Assembly (NCBI GenBank): GCA_946496415.1
Contig: CAMMGP010000010.1
Coordinates: forward strand, 1 to 13,603
Length of the DNA: 13,603 bases
Direction of reading: 5' to 3'
Source: an uncultured Clostridia bacterium
GTDB lineage: Bacteria; Bacillota; Clostridia; Christensenellales; Aristaeellaceae
The notes under the pieces were generated by a model that had not been told where the DNA came from, did not search any database, and was given only the letters and a program-made list of their open reading frames with translations. Within the stretch, counting starts at the first letter, position 1, and every line of letters starts with the position of its first letter. Positions 1 to 7,336 of this stretch are shown here, piece by piece. A program made the position numbers and the translations under genes.

Positions 1-315
1 GAACACGGGCCGGCCGCGTTTGAGATCGTGCTTGCCGCGGTGGCCATCGGCGATGTGGCGCTGTTCGGCATCCCCGGAGAGCCGTTCACGGGCATTGGCC
101 GCGCGCTTAAAGAGGCGCCCGGCTGGGCCCTGGTGCTGCCGATGTGCATCACCAACGGCTACGAGGGCTATTTCCCCACCCGCGAGGCCTACGACGAGGG
201 CGGCTACGAAGCCCGCAGCTCTGTCTACGCCGCCGGCGTAGCCGAGACGATCTCCGCAGAAGGGCTAATGTTGCTCAAAGAGCTTGAGCAAAGGAAGGAC
301 AAGGATACGCCGTGA
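1..315 (+). CDS. Neutral/alkaline ceramidase-like hydrolase, C-terminal part (5' truncated by window edge)
   Basis: The reading frame is open from base 1 and ends in TGA at 313-315, leaving about 104 residues of a C-terminus. The segment GDVALFGIPGEPFTGIGRAL, followed by TNGYEGYFPT, EAYDEGGYEA and a final helix, resembles the end of the catalytic domain of neutral/alkaline non-lysosomal ceramidase-like proteins, in which GxPGEPFxxIG and TNGYxGYxPT are recurrent. In bacteria such proteins are often annotated as hypothetical hydrolases inside sugar loci and need not act on ceramide. There is no room for the extra C-terminal beta domain of true ceramidases, so this is probably the short, single-domain form. 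The stop overlaps the next gene's GTG by GTGA, so it is translationally coupled to the NagA-type gene and belongs to the same operon. Family call is from remembered motif patterns; the substrate is unknown. Confidence 0.66.
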   Translation, partial: EHGPAAFEIVLAAVAIGDVALFGIPGEPFTGIGRALKEAPGWALVLPMCITNGYEGYFPTREAYDEGGYEARSSVYAAGVAETISAEGLMLLKELEQRKDKDTP

Positions 316-1460
316 GCAGAAAAGCGATCATCAACGCGGAACTGGTGATGCGCGACCACCTGATCCCCGAGGCCATGCTGCTGATCGAGGACGGGCGCAT
401 CGCCGACTTTGGCGAGATGCGCAGCCACGAGCCGCCTCAGGGCTGCGAGATCATCGACGCGCAGGGGCTGTACGTCGGCCCCGGTCTCATCGATATCCAC
501 ACCCACGCCGGCGACGGCCGCTTCTTTACGGAGGATCCCTTCGTCGCCGCGCAGCATCATCTGCGCCACGGCGTGACCACACTTTTGCCGGCGCTGTACT
601 TCAGCATGGATGTGGACGGCTATCTGCAAAGCATCGCCACGCTGCGCGCCGCCATGGACGACCCCCGCTGCCCGAACATCGCCGGCCTCTACATGGAGGG
701 GCCGTACCTCAACCCCAAGTTCGGCTGCGACAAGGAATCCAACCCCTGGCGCGGGCCCGTCGATCCGGCGCGGCACATGCCCATCGTCGAGGCGGCGGCC
801 GATCTGGCCAGGGTCTGGGCGCTGGCCCCGGAGCGCGAAGGCATTCTGGGCTTTGTCCGCGATGTGAAGGCGGCCGCGCCCCGGGCGGTCTTCGCGGTGG
901 CCCACAGCGAGGCCACGCCCTATCAGGTGGAAGCGCTGATGCCCTATGGCCTGCGCATCGGCACCCACCACACCAACGCCACCGGCGATCTTGCCAAGTA
1001 TCCCGAGTGCCGCGGCGTGTGCGTGGACGAGGCCGTCAACAACAACCCGGAGATCTACGCGGAGCTGATCTGCGACAGCCGGGGCATCCATGTGGATCCC
1101 TACATGCTGCGGCTGGTGCGGCGCATCAAGGGCGACGCGCGCATCATACTCATCTCCGACGCCTACGCAAGCGACGGGCCGATCCCCCCGGGCTATGACG
1201 GCGTGACGGACATCAACTTTGACTATACCGGCGAGATTGCCGGCTCCAAACTGACGCTGGACGTGGCCTGCCGCAACATGATGAAGCACACGGGCGCTTC
1301 CATCGTCAACGCCTTCCAGTATGCGGCGCTCAACCCCGCCCGCGCGCTGGAAATGACCGATCGCGGCGAGATCGCCGTTGGCAAGCGCGCCGACCTGGTG
1401 ATCACCGATCACAAAATGAATATCCAAACCGTAATCCTGAAAGGAGAGACCCTGCCATGA
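312..1460 (+). CDS. nagA: N-acetylglucosamine-6-phosphate deacetylase-like amidohydrolase (NagA type)
   Basis: A 382-residue amidohydrolase-superfamily protein, close to the usual NagA length. An N-terminal beta part (about 1-55) leads into the metal motif DIHTHAGDGRFF (61-72), then MEGPYLNPKFG (128-138), whose Glu129 matches the metal ligand of NagA. Next come AHSEAT (197-202) and THHTNATG (218-225), supplying metal/substrate histidines, ISDAYASDG (281-289) with catalytic Asp283, and the closing NPARALEM...GEIAVGKRADLVITD typical of the superfamily. NagA removes acetate from N-acetylglucosamine-6-phosphate in the cytoplasm. The GTG start at 312 is chosen because AAGGA (301-305) lies six bases upstream and it overlaps the previous stop. 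Its own stop overlaps the next ATG (ATGA at 1457-1460). Pairing with a NagB-like gene supports an amino-sugar role, but the exact sugar is not certain. Confidence 0.88.
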   Translation: MSRKAIINAELVMRDHLIPEAMLLIEDGRIADFGEMRSHEPPQGCEIIDAQGLYVGPGLIDIHTHAGDGRFFTEDPFVAAQHHLRHGVTTLLPALYFSMDVDGYLQSIATLRAAMDDPRCPNIAGLYMEGPYLNPKFGCDKESNPWRGPVDPARHMPIVEAAADLARVWALAPEREGILGFVRDVKAAAPRAVFAVAHSEATPYQVEALMPYGLRIGTHHTNATGDLAKYPECRGVCVDEAVNNNPEIYAELICDSRGIHVDPYMLRLVRRIKGDARIILISDAYASDGPIPPGYDGVTDINFDYTGEIAGSKLTLDVACRNMMKHTGASIVNAFQYAALNPARALEMTDRGEIAVGKRADLVITDHKMNIQTVILKGETLP

Positions 1461-2416
1461 AAGACATCATCTTCGACCCCCCTACCAAATTTGATTTCAA
1501 ATGCGCGGACTATGTGCCGTTCAAGGATCGGGAGGTCTGCGAGCGCCTGCGCAAGCTCTCCGGCAAGGAACTGGAAAAGCATCCCAACCCGGATTTCAAC
1601 ATCAAGGTGATGCTCAATCCCCATCCGGTTCTCATCGCCACGCTCTTCTCCCGCCTGAAGGCGGCCTCGGAAGCGGGCAAAAAGTACACGATGATCCTCG
1701 GCAATCCCGAGCCGGAAACCTACATCCCGCTGGCGCAGCTGATCAACTACTTCAAAGTGGATTGCAGCAAGCTGCACATCTTCGCCATGGACGAGTGGGC
1801 CGACGATCAGGGCAATATCGCCCCGGAGACCTATGAGGCCGGCTTCGCCCACTCCATGCTCAAGTACTTCGTCTACCAGATCGACGAAAAGCTGCGCATG
1901 CCGATGGAAAACGTCCACTACCCCACCAACGCCAACATCGGCCACTATTCCAAGCTCATCACCGAGATCGGCGAAGGCGGCGCGGACATCTGCTCCTCCT
2001 CTCCCGGCTGGACGGGCCATATGGCCTTTATCGACCCGGTGGACGAGTTCATGACCGACGACATCGACGAGTGGCTCAACATGGAGGCGCGCATCGTCAC
2101 CCTGCATCCGCTGACCGTGGCGCAGAATTCCCTGCACGGCGTGTTCGGCCAGTCCGGTTACATACAGAGCGTGCCGCCCAAGGCGGCGACCATCGGCCCG
2201 GTGGACGTGAAAAACGCCCGCGAGCGCATCGAGGTGCACGCCCTGCTGACCAACAACACGTTCTCCTCCTGGCAGCGCATGACCTCGCGCCTGGTGCTGC
2301 ACGGCCCCGTATGCCCGCAGATCCCCAGCTCCATGCTGCAGCTGATGAAGACGCAGGTGTACGTCAGCGAGGAGATCGCGGCGCCCTTCGAATGCTGGGA
2401 GAAGGTCGGCTACTAA
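1457..2416 (+). CDS. Glucosamine-6-phosphate deaminase/isomerase-like protein (divergent NagB family)
   Basis: A 319-residue protein of the NagB/SugP isomerase fold. Visible landmarks are FAMDEWADDQGN (109-120), equivalent to the FxMDEY motif of NagB that carries its first active-site Asp, and SPGWTGHMAFIDP (182-194), equivalent to the GxGxDGHxAFNEP loop. In that loop the catalytic Asp of classical NagB is replaced by Thr186 and the Glu of NEP by Asp; the His (188) is kept. The protein is about 50 residues longer than typical NagB, with a longer N-terminal arm. It may therefore be an isomerase or deaminase for another amino-sugar phosphate. It starts within the stop of the NagA-type gene (ATGA), with AAGGAG at 1441-1446. 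Family call is good; the exact reaction is inferred only from its neighbour and the partial motif match. Confidence 0.78.
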   Translation: MKDIIFDPPTKFDFKCADYVPFKDREVCERLRKLSGKELEKHPNPDFNIKVMLNPHPVLIATLFSRLKAASEAGKKYTMILGNPEPETYIPLAQLINYFKVDCSKLHIFAMDEWADDQGNIAPETYEAGFAHSMLKYFVYQIDEKLRMPMENVHYPTNANIGHYSKLITEIGEGGADICSSSPGWTGHMAFIDPVDEFMTDDIDEWLNMEARIVTLHPLTVAQNSLHGVFGQSGYIQSVPPKAATIGPVDVKNARERIEVHALLTNNTFSSWQRMTSRLVLHGPVCPQIPSSMLQLMKTQVYVSEEIAAPFECWEKVGY

Positions 2417-2419
2417 GGC

Positions 2420-2447
2420 CGCAGCCCTCCCATGGTGGCCGGCTGCG
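2420..2447 (+). other. Intercistronic hairpin between the isomerase and permease genes
   Basis: CGCAGCC (2420-2426) pairs with GGCTGCG (2441-2447) around a 14-base loop, three bases after the isomerase stop. There is no T-run, so it is not a standard intrinsic terminator. It could protect the upstream mRNA end or lower read-through into the importer genes. Confidence 0.35.
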
Positions 2448-2500
2448 CCGCCGCTGCGACGGAAGATCACAACACTTTGAATCTGGAGGGACGTACATCC

Positions 2501-3481
2501 ATGAGCACGCAAGCCGGTAAAACCATCAAAACGTTTCTGAAAAACTGGATCTCCCTGGTCGGCATACTGTTGCTGATCGTCGTGTTCTCCATCCTCTCCC
2601 AGATGCGGTTCGGCGCGCAGTACTTCCTGACGCTGACCAACTGGAAGACGATCCTTCTGCAGACCTCGACGGTGGCCATCGTGGCGCTTGGCCAGTCGAT
2701 CATGCTGATGACGGGCAACTTCGACCTCTCGCTGGGCCGCATGCTCTGCCTCGTCAGCTGCGTCGGCGCCGTGCTGATGCGCAACCTCGGCTGGCCGACG
2801 ATTCCGGCGATCCTCGTGATGTTCCTCATCGGCATCGTCGTCGGTTCGATCAACGGCGCGCTGGTCTCCTACGTCCGCGTTCCGGCCATGATCGCCACGC
2901 TGGGCACGCAGTATATCTGCTACGGCATCTCCAAATTGATCACGCAGGCCGTGCCGATCCCGAAGGTCGCAGAAGGCTTCTCCTGGCTGGGCCGCGGCTA
3001 CATCCTCAACAACACCATTCCGGTCAGCGTCATCATCATGCTGGCGCTCTACATCGCGGCGCAGTTTATCACCACCAAGACGCGCATCGGCCGCAGCCTC
3101 TACGCCGTGGGCGGTTCGCGCGAGGCGGCATTCTTCTCCGGCATCAACGTCAAGCGCATACAGTTCGGCACCTTCGTGCTGGGCGGCATCCTGGCCACGT
3201 TCGGCGGCCTGGTGCTGATGGCCCGCCTGGGTTCCGTGGCTGTGACCAACGGCGAGAACTACGAATTCGACGCGGTCATCGGCTCCATCATCGGCGGCGT
3301 CTCCCTCACGGGCGGCAAGGGCTACGTGCTGGGCACGATGTTCGGCTGCATTTTCCTGAACGTGCTGTTCAACGGCTTCTCCCAGCTGGGCGTCGATCCC
3401 TTCGTGCAGGACGTCCTCAAGGGCATCGTGCTGGTACTGGCGGTCGTGCTCGACGTGTTGAGCAACCGCAAGAAGGACTAA
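2501..3481 (+). CDS. RbsC-type sugar ABC transporter permease
   Basis: A 326-residue, highly hydrophobic inner-membrane protein of the branched-chain/ribose permease family. It has many predicted membrane segments, for example around 17-33, 56-71, 82-92, 101-119, 174-191, 222-241, 276-290 and 304-320. TGNFDLSLGR (71-80) corresponds to the GxDLSxG motif of RbsC-like permeases. GGSREAAFFSGINV (204-217) is the cytoplasmic coupling helix that contacts the ATPase, and IIGGVSLTGGKG (263-274) is the other hallmark. An in-frame ATG exists at 2432, but the intervening 23 codons are hydrophilic and unlike the family. The ATG at 2501 has GGAGGG (2485-2490) ten bases upstream, so that start is chosen. 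It is followed by the ATPase and binding-protein genes, giving a complete importer. Confidence 0.93.
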   Translation: MSTQAGKTIKTFLKNWISLVGILLLIVVFSILSQMRFGAQYFLTLTNWKTILLQTSTVAIVALGQSIMLMTGNFDLSLGRMLCLVSCVGAVLMRNLGWPTIPAILVMFLIGIVVGSINGALVSYVRVPAMIATLGTQYICYGISKLITQAVPIPKVAEGFSWLGRGYILNNTIPVSVIIMLALYIAAQFITTKTRIGRSLYAVGGSREAAFFSGINVKRIQFGTFVLGGILATFGGLVLMARLGSVAVTNGENYEFDAVIGSIIGGVSLTGGKGYVLGTMFGCIFLNVLFNGFSQLGVDPFVQDVLKGIVLVLAVVLDVLSNRKKD

Positions 3482-3482
3482 C

Positions 3483-3519
3483 GATCGCCGCAGGCACGCG
3501 ATCACTGGGAAAGGCAGTG
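3483..3519 (+). other. Two adjacent small hairpins before the ATPase gene
   Basis: GATCGC (3483-3488) pairs with GCGATC (3498-3503). CACTG (3503-3507) can pair with CAGTG (3515-3519), leaving the purine-rich GGAAAGG in the loop. The two stems share one base, so both cannot be fully formed together. The start ATG at 3527 has only a weak ribosome site (AAGG at 3511-3514, 12 bases away), so this structure could influence translation of the ATPase. The stems are short and may be chance. Confidence 0.28.
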
Positions 3520-3526
3520 TGAAGCT

Positions 3527-5005
3527 ATGGGCAAGGACTATATACTCAGTTTACAGGGCATCAGCAAGGAATTCCCCGGCGTGAAGGCCCTGGACAACGT
3601 GACCATCGAAGTCGAGCGCGGCACCATCCACGGTCTGGTCGGCGAAAACGGCGCCGGCAAATCCACGCTCATCAAGGTGTTGGCCGGCATTTACCAGCCC
3701 AACGCCGGGCAGATCCTCCTCGAGGGGCAGGCGCAGACATTCTCCAGCCCCATCGAGGCCCGCAGGGCCGGCATCAGCGTCGTCCATCAGGAAATCAAGC
3801 TGGCCGAGCCACTCACCGTGGCGGAGAACATGTTCCTGGGCAACATCCTTATGAAGGGCCGCCTGGTGGACTGGAAGGGCATGCGCAAGCGCGCCCGCGA
3901 GATCGTCGACGATCTGGGCATGGATATCGACGTCAACGCGCAGGTCTCCTCGCTGACGGTGGCCAAGAAGCAGATCGTTGAGATCATGCACGCCATCAAC
4001 AACAACTCGAAGATACTGATCATGGACGAGCCTTCGGCCGTTCTGACCAACCGCGAGTTGGAGGTCATGTTCCGCATCGTGCGCCAGTTGCGCGAGCGCG
4101 GCATCACCATCATCTACATCTCCCACCGCCTCAACGAGGTGTTCGACCTGTGCGACAACGTCAGCGTGCTGCGCGACGGCAAGCACATCGCCACCAAGCC
4201 CATTGGCGAGCTCGACCGGCAGAGCCTGATCAACATGATGGTCGGCCGCGAAATGGGTCAGGAATACCCCAAGGAGCCGGGTACGATCGGCGATACCATC
4301 CTCAAAGTGGAGGGTCTCTCCCGCGGCTTCGTGCGCGATATCAGCTTCGAGGTCAAAAGCGGCGAGGTGTTCGGCATCTCCGGCCTGGTGGGCGCGGGAC
4401 GCACGGAGCTGGCGCGGGCCATCCTCGGCATCGACAAGCCCGAATCCGGCGAGATCTATGTGCGCGGCAAAAAGGTGCATTATCACACCTTTGCCGACGC
4501 CATCCGCGACGGGCTGGGCCTCATCCCCGAGGATCGCAAATTGCAGGGCCTTGTGCAGATCATGTCCGTCGAGCGCAATACCACGCTGGTCAATTTGAAG
4601 CGCGTTTCGCAAAACGGCGTGCTGCGCAAGGGGCTGGAAAAGAAGCTCAGCGCCGAATACGCGCAAAAGCTGCGCGTGGTGACGCCCAGCATGGACACGC
4701 AGGTGCAATTCCTCTCCGGCGGCAACCAGCAGAAGGTGGTCATCGCCAAGTGGCTGTTCCAGGATGCGGACATACTCTTCCTGGACGAGCCGACCCGCGG
4801 CATCGACGTTGGCGCCAAGGCGGAGATCTATCGCCTGATCGACCAGATGGTGAAGGACGGCAAGACCATCATCATGATCTCCTCGGAGATGCCGGAACTG
4901 CTGGGCATGTGCGACCGCATCATGGTCATGCACGAGGGCCGCAAGATGGGCGAACTGACCGCCGAGGAAGCGACGCAGGAAAAGATCATGGCCATGTGCG
5001 TCTGA
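3527..5005 (+). CDS. RbsA-type sugar ABC transporter ATP-binding protein (two fused nucleotide-binding domains)
   Basis: A 492-residue cytoplasmic ATPase with two ABC domains, the usual length for RbsA/MglA/XylG. The N-terminal domain has Walker A GENGAGKST (39-47), Q-loop HQE (87-89), a degenerate signature SLTVAKKQ (142-149), Walker B ILIMDEPS (163-170) and H-loop ISHR (198-201). The C-terminal domain has the family's degenerate Walker A GLVGAGRTE (286-294), signature LSGGNQQK (396-403), Walker B DILFLDEPT (415-423) and ISSE (451-454) in place of the H-loop histidine. This asymmetry, with a consensus Walker A in domain 1 and a consensus signature in domain 2, is normal for the family. It would energise uptake through the permease just upstream. 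Substrate cannot be read from the ATPase. Confidence 0.95.
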   Translation: MGKDYILSLQGISKEFPGVKALDNVTIEVERGTIHGLVGENGAGKSTLIKVLAGIYQPNAGQILLEGQAQTFSSPIEARRAGISVVHQEIKLAEPLTVAENMFLGNILMKGRLVDWKGMRKRAREIVDDLGMDIDVNAQVSSLTVAKKQIVEIMHAINNNSKILIMDEPSAVLTNRELEVMFRIVRQLRERGITIIYISHRLNEVFDLCDNVSVLRDGKHIATKPIGELDRQSLINMMVGREMGQEYPKEPGTIGDTILKVEGLSRGFVRDISFEVKSGEVFGISGLVGAGRTELARAILGIDKPESGEIYVRGKKVHYHTFADAIRDGLGLIPEDRKLQGLVQIMSVERNTTLVNLKRVSQNGVLRKGLEKKLSAEYAQKLRVVTPSMDTQVQFLSGGNQQKVVIAKWLFQDADILFLDEPTRGIDVGAKAEIYRLIDQMVKDGKTIIMISSEMPELLGMCDRIMVMHEGRKMGELTAEEATQEKIMAMCV

Positions 5006-5019
5006 GAAACCGACAAATT

Positions 5020-5041
5020 TAGACAGGCTCAAGCCTGTTTA
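5020..5041 (+). other. Hairpin between ATPase and binding-protein genes
   Basis: Nine pairs (one G-U) form between 5020-5028 and 5033-5041 around the tetraloop TCAA, core ACAGGC/GCCTGT. It lies 14 bases after the ATPase stop and is followed by a purine-rich A tract and the AAGGAGG ribosome site rather than T residues, so it is not a terminator for the + strand. A stem here could block 3' exonucleases or mark a processing site, keeping the binding-protein message more abundant than the upstream part, a common need in ABC importers. Confidence 0.4.
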
Positions 5042-5069
5042 GAGGAAAAAAGTAAGGAGGACGTATCTT

Positions 5070-6104
5070 ATGAAGAAACTGTTGACTCTGTTGCTGGCTC
5101 TGGCAATGCTGCTCTCCATGGCGGCGGTCGCGGAAGCGCCCGACACCTCTGTGGAATCCACCGACGCGGCGGCCGCTGAGCTCGGCATCCCCGCCGCGGT
5201 GACGCTGCATGACACCGACGCCCTCTCCGGCAAGAAGATCGGCTGCTCCATCGTCTACAAGGGCGATGAGTGGTGCGCGGCGGTCGCCAACGCTCTCGAG
5301 GCGCTGGGCGCTTACTACGGCGCGGACATCACCGTTGAGGACGGCGACCTGAACGACGAGACCCAGGTCAAGCAGATCGAGAACATGATCGCCAACAACG
5401 TCGATATTATGATGATCGACCCCACTACGCCTGACGGCACCGGCGCTGCGCTGGATCAGGCTGTGGAAGCCGGCATCCCGATCATCATCTACGACGGCTA
5501 CTGGGCTGACAGCGAAGGCAAGGTTCTGACCACCGTCACCTGGGATCAGGTTGAAACCGGCCGCATCGTGGGCCGCTACTTCCTGGACTACATCCGCGAG
5601 CACAACGACGGCAAGGCCACCATCATCGAGCTGACCAACGCCGTTTCCACCCACTGCCAGGAGCGCTTCGTCGGCCTGCACGAGGTGTTTGACGCCGCTG
5701 AGGACTGCGAAGTGACCATCCTTGACCTGTACGACTCTCAGGGCAACCGCGAGACCGCTGAGAAGGCCGTCTCCGCCGTCGTGCAGCCCTACGACTACAT
5801 CATCTCCGACGTTGACAACGGCGCGATGGGCGCTGTGTCCGCGCTGCAGCAGGTCGGCAACACCGACGTGAAGGTCTTCTCCATGGGCGCTTACGGCGCT
5901 GAGCCCTTCGGCATGCTCTACGAGAACGATCCCAACTACGTCGCCTGCCTGAACGTGGATGCGTGGGTTCTGGCGCAGTACGTCTTTGACGCGGCCATCG
6001 ACTACTTCGAGGGCAATGCCGAGGACATCCCGGTGGAGACCAACATCGATCTGTACATGGTCGACAACAGCAACGTCACCGACTTCTGGACCTTCGAAGA
6101 ATAA
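5070..6104 (+). CDS. Exported sugar-binding protein of the ABC importer (periplasmic-binding-protein family, type 1 fold)
   Basis: A 344-residue solute-binding protein. Residues 1-23 form a signal peptide: MKK, a Leu/Ala-rich hydrophobic core, and an AVAEA end fitting signal peptidase I cleavage. The mature protein begins with an acidic stretch, then the two-lobe Peripla_BP_4/RbsB-like fold: KKIGCSIVYKGDEWCAAVANALE (55-77 region), NMIANNVDIMMIDPTT (105-120), AVEAGIPIIIYD (131-142) and a late DVDNGAMGAVSALQQVG (248-263). There is no lipobox cysteine near the signal peptide, although most Gram-positive binding proteins are lipoproteins. The ribosome site AAGGAGG (5054-5060) is the best in the operon, with nine bases to ATG. 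Together with frequent GCT Ala codons, this suggests high expression. It would capture the substrate outside the membrane for the permease/ATPase pair upstream. Specificity is unknown. Confidence 0.92.
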   Translation: MKKLLTLLLALAMLLSMAAVAEAPDTSVESTDAAAAELGIPAAVTLHDTDALSGKKIGCSIVYKGDEWCAAVANALEALGAYYGADITVEDGDLNDETQVKQIENMIANNVDIMMIDPTTPDGTGAALDQAVEAGIPIIIYDGYWADSEGKVLTTVTWDQVETGRIVGRYFLDYIREHNDGKATIIELTNAVSTHCQERFVGLHEVFDAAEDCEVTILDLYDSQGNRETAEKAVSAVVQPYDYIISDVDNGAMGAVSALQQVGNTDVKVFSMGAYGAEPFGMLYENDPNYVACLNVDAWVLAQYVFDAAIDYFEGNAEDIPVETNIDLYMVDNSNVTDFWTFEE

Positions 6105-6119
6105 TCCATGAGCCATGGG

Positions 6120-6153
6120 AACAGGGGCGAGAGACATTTCGCCCCTGTTTCTG
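6120..6153 (+). terminator. Terminator-like hairpin after the binding-protein gene
   Basis: Eleven perfect pairs between 6120-6130 and 6139-6149 (core CAGGGGCG/CGCCCCTG) enclose an eight-base loop, 15 bases after the stop. The following bases, TCTGTCC after TGTT, are only mildly T-rich, so termination is probably partial. That would leave the oxidoreductase and later genes expressed at a lower level than the binding protein. The stem also rules out the upstream in-frame ATG (6108) as the oxidoreductase start, since that start would place the hairpin inside the gene. Confidence 0.6.
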
Positions 6154-6173
6154 TCCATAAAGAGGTGTTTCCC

Positions 6174-7217
6174 ATGAAAAAAGTGCGTTGGGGCGTCATC
6201 GGCGCCGGCGGCATCGCCGACCGCCGCACGATCCCCGGAATGATGCTCTGCGACCGCGCCGAATTGGTGGCGGTCATGGAAGTCAACATGGAACTGGCGG
6301 AAAAGTGCCGCGCCAAATGGAATTGCAAGCGCGCCTACGACAACGAGCGCGACCTGCTCTCCGACCCTGAGATCGACGCGGTGTACATCGCCTCCCCCGT
6401 GGTCATGCACGCGCCGCAGGCGCGCATGGCGGCTGACGCGGGCAAGCATATACTGATCGAAAAGCCGCTGGCCATGCACTCCGAAGAGGGCCTCGAAGTC
6501 ATCCGCTACTGTCAGGCCAAGGGCGTCAAGCTGGCCGCGGGACTGATGATGCGCTTTGGCGCCTATGTGCAGGCGATGAAGCGCGCCATCGCCGAGGGCA
6601 AGATCGGCCGGCCCGTTTCCGCGTTTGCCCAGTTCACCTGCTGGTATCCCGACATCCCCGGCAGCTGGCGGCAGAAGAAGCAGAGCGGCGGCGGCGGAGC
6701 GCTGATGGATATGGGCGTACACTGCATCGACCTGATGCAGTACGTGCTGGACACGAAGGTGCGCCAGGTGGCAGCCTTCCAGGACACGCTTTCCTTCCAT
6801 TACGAAGTGGAGGATTCCTCCACCGTCATGCTACGCATGGAGAATGGCGCGCAGTGCGTGGTACAGTCCAACTTCAACATTCCCGACGAAGCGGCCAAGT
6901 GGCGTCTGGAAGTCTTTGGCGATCAGGGGCGCCTCCTTGGCGAAGGCGTGATCGGTCAGGTAGACGGCGGCACGCTGGACGCGCTCTTCCTTGGCCCACA
7001 GGGCGGCTACGACGCCCAGCAGAATACCAAGCGCGTCGAGGGCGAACGCATCGACGTGGAATTCGGCGACCTCTACGCGCGCGAGATCGCCAGCTTCTGC
7101 GATTCCATACTCGACGGCAAGCCGCTGGAGGTTCCCGCTGAGGAGGCCCTGCGCGTGCAGCGCGTGATCGAGGCGGCCTATCGTTCCAACGATGAAAAAA
7201 TCGTGATCGACCTTTGA
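6174..7217 (+). CDS. Gfo/Idh/MocA family NAD(P)-dependent oxidoreductase
   Basis: A 347-residue cytoplasmic dehydrogenase. It opens with a Rossmann fold, RWGVIGAGGIADRR (5-18), using the GxGxxA dinucleotide motif, followed by YIASPVVMHA (71-80) and the family's EKP signature KHILIEKPLA (91-100). The C-terminal domain has GGGGALMDMGVHCIDLMQY (172-190) with Asp179 and His183, the catalytic positions in inositol- and glucose-fructose-oxidoreductase-type enzymes. These enzymes oxidise or reduce a hydroxyl or keto group on sugars or cyclitols. The start at 6174 is preferred because AGAGGTG sits at 6161-6167 and MKKVRWGVIGAGG is the family's usual beginning; the longer frame from 6108 would run through a hairpin. 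The next gene is an aminotransferase, a pairing seen where a sugar is oxidised to a ketone and then aminated, or the reverse. Confidence 0.9.
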   Translation: MKKVRWGVIGAGGIADRRTIPGMMLCDRAELVAVMEVNMELAEKCRAKWNCKRAYDNERDLLSDPEIDAVYIASPVVMHAPQARMAADAGKHILIEKPLAMHSEEGLEVIRYCQAKGVKLAAGLMMRFGAYVQAMKRAIAEGKIGRPVSAFAQFTCWYPDIPGSWRQKKQSGGGGALMDMGVHCIDLMQYVLDTKVRQVAAFQDTLSFHYEVEDSSTVMLRMENGAQCVVQSNFNIPDEAAKWRLEVFGDQGRLLGEGVIGQVDGGTLDALFLGPQGGYDAQQNTKRVEGERIDVEFGDLYAREIASFCDSILDGKPLEVPAEEALRVQRVIEAAYRSNDEKIVIDL

Positions 7218-7239
7218 TGAAAAAACTGTGATCGACCTC
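7191..7239 (+). repeat. Imperfect 25-bp tandem duplication at the end of the oxidoreductase gene
   Basis: The block starting GATGAAAAAA at 7191 recurs at 7216 with a 25-base offset. Over 23 bases it differs only by a TC/CT swap. Since 25 is not a multiple of three, the second copy begins inside the TGA stop (7215-7217), so the repeat changes frame exactly at the stop codon. Confidence 0.7.
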
Positions 7240-7276
7240 GAAACGCCCCCGTGGCGCGCGAGAGGAGGTGGGCGCG

Positions 7277-7333
7277 ATGTTCCAGAGCGAACGTTGTCCC
7301 CGCGGGCAGTTTAACTGCTGCCGCGACCCATGA
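7277..7333 (+). CDS. Possible 18-residue leader peptide upstream of the aminotransferase gene
   Basis: ATG at 7277 is preceded by AGGAGGTG (7263-7270) with six bases of spacing, one of the best ribosome sites in the window. It encodes MFQSERCPRGQFNCCRDP and stops at TGA 7331-7333. Three of 18 residues are Cys and three Arg. A hairpin (7301-7325) lies inside the ORF and a T-rich tract follows the stop, which resembles an attenuator leader more than a random ORF. No similarity is recognised. It could also be a chance ORF after a functional RBS left by rearrangement; only its position and RBS argue for translation. Confidence 0.4.
   Translation: MFQSERCPRGQFNCCRDP
7301..7325 (+). promoter_or_regulatory. 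Hairpin inside the small leader ORF (possible attenuator)
   Basis: CGCGG-GCAGT (7301-7310) pairs with ACTGC (7314-7318) and CCGCG (7321-7325), leaving a TTA loop and a two-base TG bulge. About 11 bases later runs TTTCCGTTTTT (7336-7346), so the structure could pause or terminate polymerase. Ribosomes translating the 18-codon ORF would melt it. Confidence 0.38.
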
Positions 7334-7336
7334 TCT

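Noticed and set aside
284..1198. 304-codon + strand frame overlapping the NagA-type gene
   Set aside because: Arg/Ala/Gly/His-rich out-of-frame translation of a recognised enzyme, with no motif of its own.
1409..3505. 698-codon open frame on the - strand
   Set aside because: It is antisense to the isomerase and permease genes, is His/Asp/Arg/Val-rich low-complexity protein, has no family motif, and arises from GC-biased third codon positions of the + strand genes.
6108..6173. Upstream ATG as oxidoreductase start
   Set aside because: It would put an 11-bp terminator-like hairpin inside the coding region and add a tail unlike the family; the ATG at 6174 has its own RBS.
3551..6800. Two very long - strand frames (3551-5032 and 5019-6800)
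   Set aside because: Both mirror well-supported ABC and oxidoreductase genes in the opposite phase, lack ribosome sites and cross intergenic hairpins; composition is that of antisense shadows.
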